Part shown: positions 58,675 through 64,000 of the stretch, piece after piece
How positions within the stretch are numbered: the first letter of the stretch is position 1
Layout: the number at the start of each line of letters is the position of its first letter
NCBI GenBank assembly: GCA_022495005.1
Contig: JAGYXB010000374.1
Location: 1-64,000, forward strand
Reading direction: 5' to 3'
Length of the DNA: 64,000 nucleotides
Source: Rhyacophila brunnea
Lineage: Eukaryota; Arthropoda; Insecta; Trichoptera; Rhyacophilidae
The notes under the pieces: generated by a model
What the model saw: the letters and a program-made list of their open reading frames with translations, nothing else
What the model was told of the DNA's origin: nothing
Databases searched by the model: none
Program-made: the position numbers and the translations under genes

Positions 58675-59179
58675 AAGTAAAAAGACTGTTTGTGGTTTTG
58701 GTCAAATGAGAATCCAAGTTTCTGGGCAGGCTCTAGCCTGGGGGCCCGATGTCACGGGTCGACCAGATAAGTGAGATAAACACACATATCATAAATTTAT
58801 ACTAATAGTAAAAAATAGTCTTCCTTAAAGAGTAGTGATTGTGCTATGCAATTTTTGATTATTGGGTCGATACTCGACAACTCCATAATTGATGTGGATA
58901 TATTCATAAAAACAAAAAAATCGCTAAAATACACTGAATACCCTTAATTTTACATCGAACGCCATTTGGAAAACGTTACTATAGAGCGTCAAATTGCTTT
59001 TAATCTTAGTGATAGGTAGGGGGCCCACCAAGAATCCTAGATAATAATCTATAATATACAATATGCATATTTAGAGGTAATGTCAAAACAATCCAATAAT
59101 ATAAGAGAAACAATAGTTTAAAACATGGGTTCTCATTTCACTAAAATCAAAAACATTGTCTTTTTACTTAGCAGGGCAG
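58675..59179. mobile_element. MITE with about 58-bp inverted termini and TA duplication
   Basis: Left CTGCCCTGTTAAGTAAAAAG and right, inverted CTGCCCTGCTAAGTAAAAAG, continue through AC...GTTT...GGTTTT-type sequence to AAATGAGAATCC / AAATGAGAACCC, about 58 bases with scattered differences. TA flanks both ends (58673-58674, 59180-59181). Internal sequence includes GGGGGCCCGATGTCACGGGT. Non-coding, Tc1-mariner-like by its TSD. Confidence 0.8.
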
Positions 59180-59235
59180 TAGTACCTAATAATATGTACC
59201 CATAGGTAATGAAGTTACCATCAACATTAGTCTTG

Positions 59236-59262
59236 AATTTGGATCAATCCACTGCTGGGTGA
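59236..59262 (-). repeat. Isolated minus-strand copy of the RTE-tail-like core
   Basis: GGATCAATCCACTGCTGGGT is the complement of the CCAGCAGTGGATTGATCC core found in the arrays at 23.2-28.9 kb. A single dispersed copy, which supports a mobile-element origin of the array unit. Confidence 0.6.
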
Positions 59263-59753
59263 TCATGCTAATTCCAATACTCCCAGTCCTATGTATTGCG
59301 TTGCCACGTAGGTATTTCTGTAGAACTGGATTATCTCGTTGACTTCTAGGCATATTTTTACGACGTTTTGCATCCTATTAGTTTACTACTGGATGACTAA
59401 AAATTTATCCAGTGATTGTTTCATTTTCGAGTTATCTATCCTGACCATTAATTTAATTACGTTTGATCTATTACATAATATACATCATTTGTTCCATTAC
59501 CTAATTATTCTGAATTTTATTATCCTTGCGCGTTTCGTGGTCAAGCTGATCTTACAATCACCATTAACTTAATAAACCATTAATTTACCATTAATTTATT
59601 AACTGCCATGCGATTACGGGATCGAATTTAATTTTGAATGGAAAAGTAAAGTAGTTACTCCGATTATAATATTATAAAACCACCAAATTATCAATAAAGA
59701 CGTCTTAAAAAATGTTAGATGTTTTGGATGATTTGTGTTCATATAATTTTGTA

Positions 59754-61055
59754 CGAGGGTGGGTCAATAAGTCCTTAGAAAAGCCGACAGGTGGCGCGAT
59801 TAGTACTGTAAGCGGTTTGTTTTCATGCAGCGGCACTACCGATTCAGTATGCTGCGAAGTTTCAATCAGATTGGTCGGGTTGTTGTGTGTTTCTCGTACA
59901 TTTAAAAAAAAAATTTGGTTGTGGAAAATGGAAAAATGGAAAATGGAGAAAATTGAGTTTAGAGCTGTTATTAAACATTTTAATATAAAAGGGTTAACAG
60001 CAAAGGAAATAAAAAAAGGGTTGGATTTAGTTCACGGCATATCTGTTCCTTCACTTGCAACTATTTATAACTGGTTAAATGAATTTAAACGTGGTCATAC
60101 ATCAACAAAGAATGAACCACGCTCAGGACGTCCTGTAGAGGTGACTACACCAGAAATGATCAATAAAATCCACGATATGGTGTTAGGTGACCGAAGATTA
60201 AAGTTGAGTGAGATAATTGAGGTTACAGGGATCTCAAAAGGTAGCGTCATTTCTATTTTACATGACAAATTGGGCATGAAAAAAGTTTCTGCAAGATGGG
60301 TGCCGCGTTTGCTCATAGTCGACAATAAACGCAATAGGGTGGTGGCCTCTAAAGCCCTATTGTCGCTCATGCAACGCAATCCGGATGAATTTTTTCGTCG
60401 CTTTGTGACTGTAGATGAAACATGGATACACCACTATACTCCCGAGACGAAAGAACAGTCAAAGCAGTGGATTGCGAAAGGCGAACCATGTCCAAAGAAG
60501 GCGAAAGCCGTAAAATCAGCTGGTAAGGTTATGGGTACTGTATTTTGGGATGCACGTGGAATTATTTTCGTTGACTATTTGGAAAAAGGAAAAACAATAA
60601 CAGGGGATTATTATGCATCTTTATTGGACCAGCTAAAAAACAAAATTGAAGAAAAACGGCCTCATTTAAACGGGAAAAAATCCTCTTTCATCAGGACAAT
60701 GCCCGTGTTCACACATGTTTACGATCAATGGCTAAAATTGAAGAATTGAAGTTCGAATTGGTCGACCACCCACCGTATTCGCCAGATTTAGCCCCCAGTG
60801 ACTTTTTCCTTTTCCCAAACTTAAAAAAATGGCTAAGTGGACAACGTTTTTTTTCAAATGAAGAAGTCATCGATCGGACAAATGCTTATTTTGAGGACCT
60901 TCCGAAAACTTATTTTTCTGACGGTTTAAAAAAATTGAGAAACGTCTAACCAAGTGTATTGAGCTCCAAGGAGATTATGTTGAGAAATAAAAAAAAAATA
61001 CAAAAATAAAAACTGTTTTAATGCTTTTTTCTAAGGAATTATTGACCCACCCTCG
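59754..61055 (+). mobile_element. Nearly full-length mariner transposon
   Basis: The left terminus CGAGGGTGGGTCAATAAGTC and the right, inverted CGAGGGTGGGTCAATAATTC, are inverted repeats with a single difference over about 25 bases; TA flanks both (59752-59753, 61056-61057). The length of 1302 bases is standard for mariner. It encodes a transposase broken by two frameshifts (separate entry). A fragment of the same family lies in sorting nexin intron 2 at 9247-9587. Confidence 0.95.
59928..60990 (+). pseudogene. Mariner transposase with two one-base deletions in A-runs
   Basis: From the ATG at 59928 the protein opens MEKWKMEKIEFRAVIKHFNI, with paired helix-turn-helix segments (LATIYNWLNEFKRG; ISKGSVISILHDKLG), the linker WVPRLL, and the first catalytic Asp in TVDETWIHHY. 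The A-run 60675-60680 lacks one base, so the frame breaks just before FHQDNARVHT (second catalytic Asp). In the new frame HPPYSPDLAPSDFFLFP carries the third Asp of the DD34D triad. A second A-run (60928-60934) is one A shorter than in the 9.2 kb copy, ending the frame early at 60949 instead of at the TAA 60988-60990. Upstream codons 59712-59927 are open but belong to the terminal region. All three catalytic Asp codons survive. Confidence 0.9.
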
Positions 61056-61057
61056 TA

Positions 61058-61497
61058 TTATGTCAGTACCGGACAGTAAAAAAATCGTCAAGATCTTACC
61101 GATTTATGGAATCTAATACCCGGAATTGAAAAAATATTAAACCTAGCAACCCGGGAATAAAAATTATACAAATCCCAAGTGGCAAGTAGGACCTACTCTA
61201 ATTTAAGTTCCTGTTCAGATTACGAAATAAACTTACATTCTTTTTCATAAAGTATTGCATGCATTTAATATTACGTTTCTAAAATTATGATGGTTCTTTA
61301 TAGAGTATTAAATTATTATCAGCTTAACAAAATCTCTTTTACTAAACTTCATAAATTGGAACTGAATAACTTTAGAAATAGCATAATATAATTGCTAAAT
61401 CAAATAATGACCTCCTGGTGTGCGCCGGTTGGTCAGTTGTTAAACACAGAAACGGCTGTCATTTATCGCGGCAGTAATTCAAGTGGCAATCGTTTTG
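61058..61497. other. Spacer, nothing recognised
   Basis: AT-rich; ends with GC-richer sequence leading into the minus-strand exon. Confidence 0.4.
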
Positions 61498-61739
61498 TTA
61501 AACTCGCAGACCTCGTAAATAATCCTGGCTCTCGTCCTTCCGATGGCGAATGCCCACCGCCATTGTTGTAAGTGTCAAAATTATGACCACAAGAGCAGTG
61601 TTCCGGCTGATGATACAATGAAGTGTGTTTGAGGAGTCAATTAACGAGGGGCCACTGGCTGTTGGCCGCTTACCGATGGCAGATGGGTCCGCTTTAGGAC
61701 CATGGTATAGTTCAGAGCCGATTCCAGGAGATTGTTCGC
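61498..61739 (-). CDS. Possible terminal exon of a single-pass membrane protein
   Basis: On the - strand the acceptor GAAATCTGTGCAG (61740-61741 complement) precedes 80 open codons to TAA at 61498-61500: EQSPGIGSELYHGPKADPSA, IGKRPTASGPSLIDSSNTLH, CIISRNTALVVIILTLTTMA, VGIRHRKDESQDYLRGLRV. A hydrophobic segment (TALVVIILTLTTMAV) is followed by a basic cluster (RHRK) and a short tail, the arrangement of a C-terminal transmembrane anchor with a cytoplasmic tail. The exon is GC-richer than the flanks. Preceding exons would lie to the right, past 61740; none was identified. The opposite strand is also open (61625-61954) but less protein-like. Confidence 0.4.
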
Positions 61740-62248
61740 CTGCACAGATTTCATCAAACATGATTATACAAACGCTTTCGAGTTCCTCACTATTGACAAA
61801 TATTATTAATTTATGTATTTTAGAGGTAAGTAGGATTACAAACAGATATAGGTGTTTCGTTCTACAGGGACACTGTTGTACGCTAAACGATTTGCAGTTG
61901 TGTTGGTGTTCTTTGGTAGTATTGACACAGGGTGTGCATGAAGAATTACGGTAAATAAGCATATTTTTATGACTTATTGTTTTAATAAAATATAGAATAA
62001 AAATGCGTACATTAGAACATAGGTACCTATATATTATTTACTTATACCGATAGTTACAATTCAATGAAAACATCGTGTATTATTATTTATTTAGTTGGGA
62101 TTAGGAATATACAATGTTTTGGAATTTATGAATTAACCTTAACGATATCATTATCATTATTTAACAGATTAGTTATAAATTTATAGAGAACTAAGCTATT
62201 AAAGACATTTATAATACCGTAAAGACATAATTTTATTGGCAATGTCAT

Positions 62249-62503
62249 TTAATTATACATACAATCATTAGGACTTCGGAGAACAATTACTATCCTTTTT
62301 TTAGGACTCGAAAAGGTTCCTGTTTTTTGTTTTTCTCTTAAAACACGCCAAACCGTTCTTAAACCAACTCCTGATGCATTCGAAACTTCTGTCACAATAT
62401 TACTTTCACTACAGATTTCGTTTTTATCTTTTACGTATGTATATATATTATATATAACTTCCTTCGTTTGGGCATTAATATTATGACTACTTAAACGGGA
62501 CAT
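62249..62503 (-). pseudogene. N-terminal HTH fragment of a transposase-like protein
   Basis: MSRLSSHNINAQTKEVIYNI begins an 84-codon frame containing NASGVGLRTVWRVLREKQKT and TFSSPKKR. The order of an EVIYN helix, a GVG.RTV.R+..E helix-turn-helix and an FSSPKK+ linker matches the N-terminus of a common insect IS630/Tc1-like transposase group. The frame ends soon after, and no DDE domain follows on this strand. Confidence 0.45.
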
Positions 62504-63082
62504 TATAATTCAGTATGCGTATCGTTTCGATAACAATCACTATATGAACACACTGTAGACGATTGCAAAGAATGAGTTTATGGTATGTTTATTACCAGCG
62601 ACTGTCAATAACAATAGAAACTCCGCATTTTATGCCCCTACACTGCACGGATAACCAATTGGTGATAAGGTAATAATTGCAGGCGGTTCTAAGTAAGGTT
62701 TTATTACAGGGCTTAATGCATACACACAAATAATACCAAAACAGATGCGAAGCAATTTTAACGTACAACAGTGACTCTGTAAAGTGTTTCACCTATACTA
62801 GAATGTATATTTATTATATTCATAAGGTTTGGCTTGCAGTTTCATATTACGATCAATAGTTTGGCCACAATGTCTAACTATGGTAAAACAACAAACAGAG
62901 CGGCTAAGAATCATTGATTTTAATGATCTAATTATTTATCAGAATCATCACCTTCACCACTTACCAGGGGTTTAATGAAGTGGTCCCATATGCCATTGCC
63001 AAATACAAATAGGCGATAGCCGACAGAGTAAAGAAGTGATTCTGATTAAGGCATTTTTCTGAACCGTCACATTTTTAATTAG
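62504..63082. other. Spacer, nothing recognised
   Basis: AT-rich; no terminal repeats found that would delimit the transposase-like fragment at 62.25-62.5 kb. Confidence 0.35.
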
Positions 63083-63120
63083 CATCAAGTAGAGTAGTTT
63101 GCGTGCCAAAACCCTTTTAA
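63083..63120 (+). repeat. Fragment shared with 33.2 kb
   Basis: AGCATCAAGTAGAGTAGTTT and GCGTGCCAAA also occur, with one difference, at about 33209-33240, beside the unrecognised 154-codon frame. Confidence 0.6.
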
Positions 63121-63185
63121 ATAAGCTCACTGATCAGGCCAAATTTTGAGAGATCCTGACGCCACCAGCTGCCAAGATTAGTATT

Positions 63186-63354
63186 AGTCCAGTCAATAAA
63201 TATATTGTAGAGTGCATGAAATATGTCACAATTTTTAACTTCAGGCGGACTTTGTTAGGAGTAGTTAGTAGGTAAACAAGTCAAAAAGAAGTAAAAAATT
63301 GTGACATATTCCATGCACTCTACACCCATCTTTTGAGCACTCATTAACTGGACT
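63186..63354. mobile_element. Fold-back MITE, about 170 bases
   Basis: AGTCCAGTCAATAA at the left is mirrored by TTAACTGGACT at the right, and GTAGAGTGCATGAAATATGT plus CACAATTTTTAACTTC is mirrored with two differences at 63291-63334. The element can fold almost completely on itself. The target duplication is unclear (TA-like flank on the right). Confidence 0.7.
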
Positions 63355-63717
63355 ATATATATTGTTAATAGTTTGATTCAAATGGTTGATTAATTAGTTA
63401 TAATATTAACGGTGCTTGAAATAACACCTGGATTTCATGTTTTTAAGATATGAGGAATAATTAGTAGCACCAGTTTATGAACAGCACCCGGACGTGAACG
63501 TGATCGTTGGTTCAAATCAAATGGTGAAAAATCGTTTATTTTGTATGTTATGAAAACTTGTGTAAGTATATTAAATAGTATTGCTGTAAAGACATTCTGA
63601 CTAAAAATTACTATTAGAGATTTCACCAATTATTTCTTACATTTGATTTTGTACTTGATGAAAAATTGATTAGAGTATTTTATAAAATATTTTGGTATAT
63701 AATTGATTATAAGCCAT

Positions 63718-63900
63718 ACCGTCCCTAAAATTACCCGCTCGTACATGCAGCGCGTTGTCTAGTTACGGCCCTGGTCTGGTCAGCTCAATCATTCGGCTCC
63801 GCGAGTGAGTCTGACCAACAACGCCGCCGTTTGGTAACTAGGGTACTGGCCTCCGCTTGACAGATTGTCCCTTGGAAGAGTTATGTGTCCCAGCAGGAGT
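63718..63900. other. GC-rich patch at the right edge
   Basis: Includes ACATGCAGCGCGTTGTCTAG, TTCGGCTCCGCGAGTGAGTC and CAACAACGCCGCCGTTTGGT. GTCTAGTTACGGCCCTGG and GGTAACTAGGGTACTGG are loosely inverted or related. It could be an exon, a promoter or the end of an element continuing outside the window; no reading frame is recognised. Confidence 0.3.
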
Positions 63901-64000
63901 TTTCAATTCAACTTCACACAGAAAGAATTACGCTAATATAATATTTTGACAGACGCTATTTACTGTGATGGGTTTTTCAAATTCAAAGCGAAGGTAGGCT

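Noticed and set aside
59712..59927. N-terminal extension of the mariner transposase
   Set aside because: These codons cover the terminal repeat and leader; family proteins start near the Met at 59928.

Overview
The window reads as AT-rich nuclear DNA of an arthropod, most likely an insect. Support: one gene split by GT-AG introns; TA-rich spacers with many TACCTACC-type runs; and a typical insect load of mariner, pogo/Tigger, hAT, RTE-like LINE, tRNA-SINE and MITE sequences. The order cannot be fixed from sequence alone; Hemiptera or Lepidoptera would both fit. There is no sign of prokaryotic or organellar sequence.

Only one host gene is clear: a sorting nexin of the SNX20/SNX21 type (PX domain plus a C-terminal helical PXB-type region), four coding exons on the + strand between 4479 and 12458. 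Its introns are full of mobile DNA. Intron 1 holds a pogo/Tigger-like element (5069-8297) that carries a SINE, itself split by a third element with inverted termini (5772-7536). Intron 2 holds a mariner fragment and intron 3 holds two MITEs. Upstream, 1-2660 is a degenerate pogo/jerky-type element with repeated subterminal motifs.

From 12.5 to 22.3 kb there are small DNA-element remnants, SINE pieces, a LINE scrap and some weakly supported minus-strand exons (20.2-21.3 kb). From 22.37 to 29.47 kb lies a head-to-tail duplication. Each unit has a head (A), an array of about eight 109-151 bp repeats that resemble an RTE-LINE 3' tail, and a tail (B). The first array is interrupted by a broken LINE (23893-26141). 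Directly after it sits a hAT element (29631-31415) with a perfect 8-bp target duplication and a damaged transposase.

From 31.4 to 63 kb the DNA is mostly spacer with further hAT and TA-type MITEs (34.1, 45.2, 45.6, 47.9, 57.2, 58.7, 63.2 kb), tRNA-SINEs (32.3, 35.65, 53.6, 53.9 kb; the 35.65 copy has two tRNA-like heads), GC-richer islands that may be regulatory or exonic (33.6, 42.9, 44.3, 51.2, 55.2, 63.7 kb), and a nearly full-length mariner (59754-61055) broken by two one-base losses in A-runs. A possible last exon of a single-pass membrane protein lies on the - strand at 61498-61739.

No gene cluster or new enzymatic system is evident. The most unusual structures are the duplicated array-bearing unit at 22.4-29.5 kb, the double-headed SINE, the nested insertion in SNX intron 1, and the unclassified inverted-terminus element inside it.
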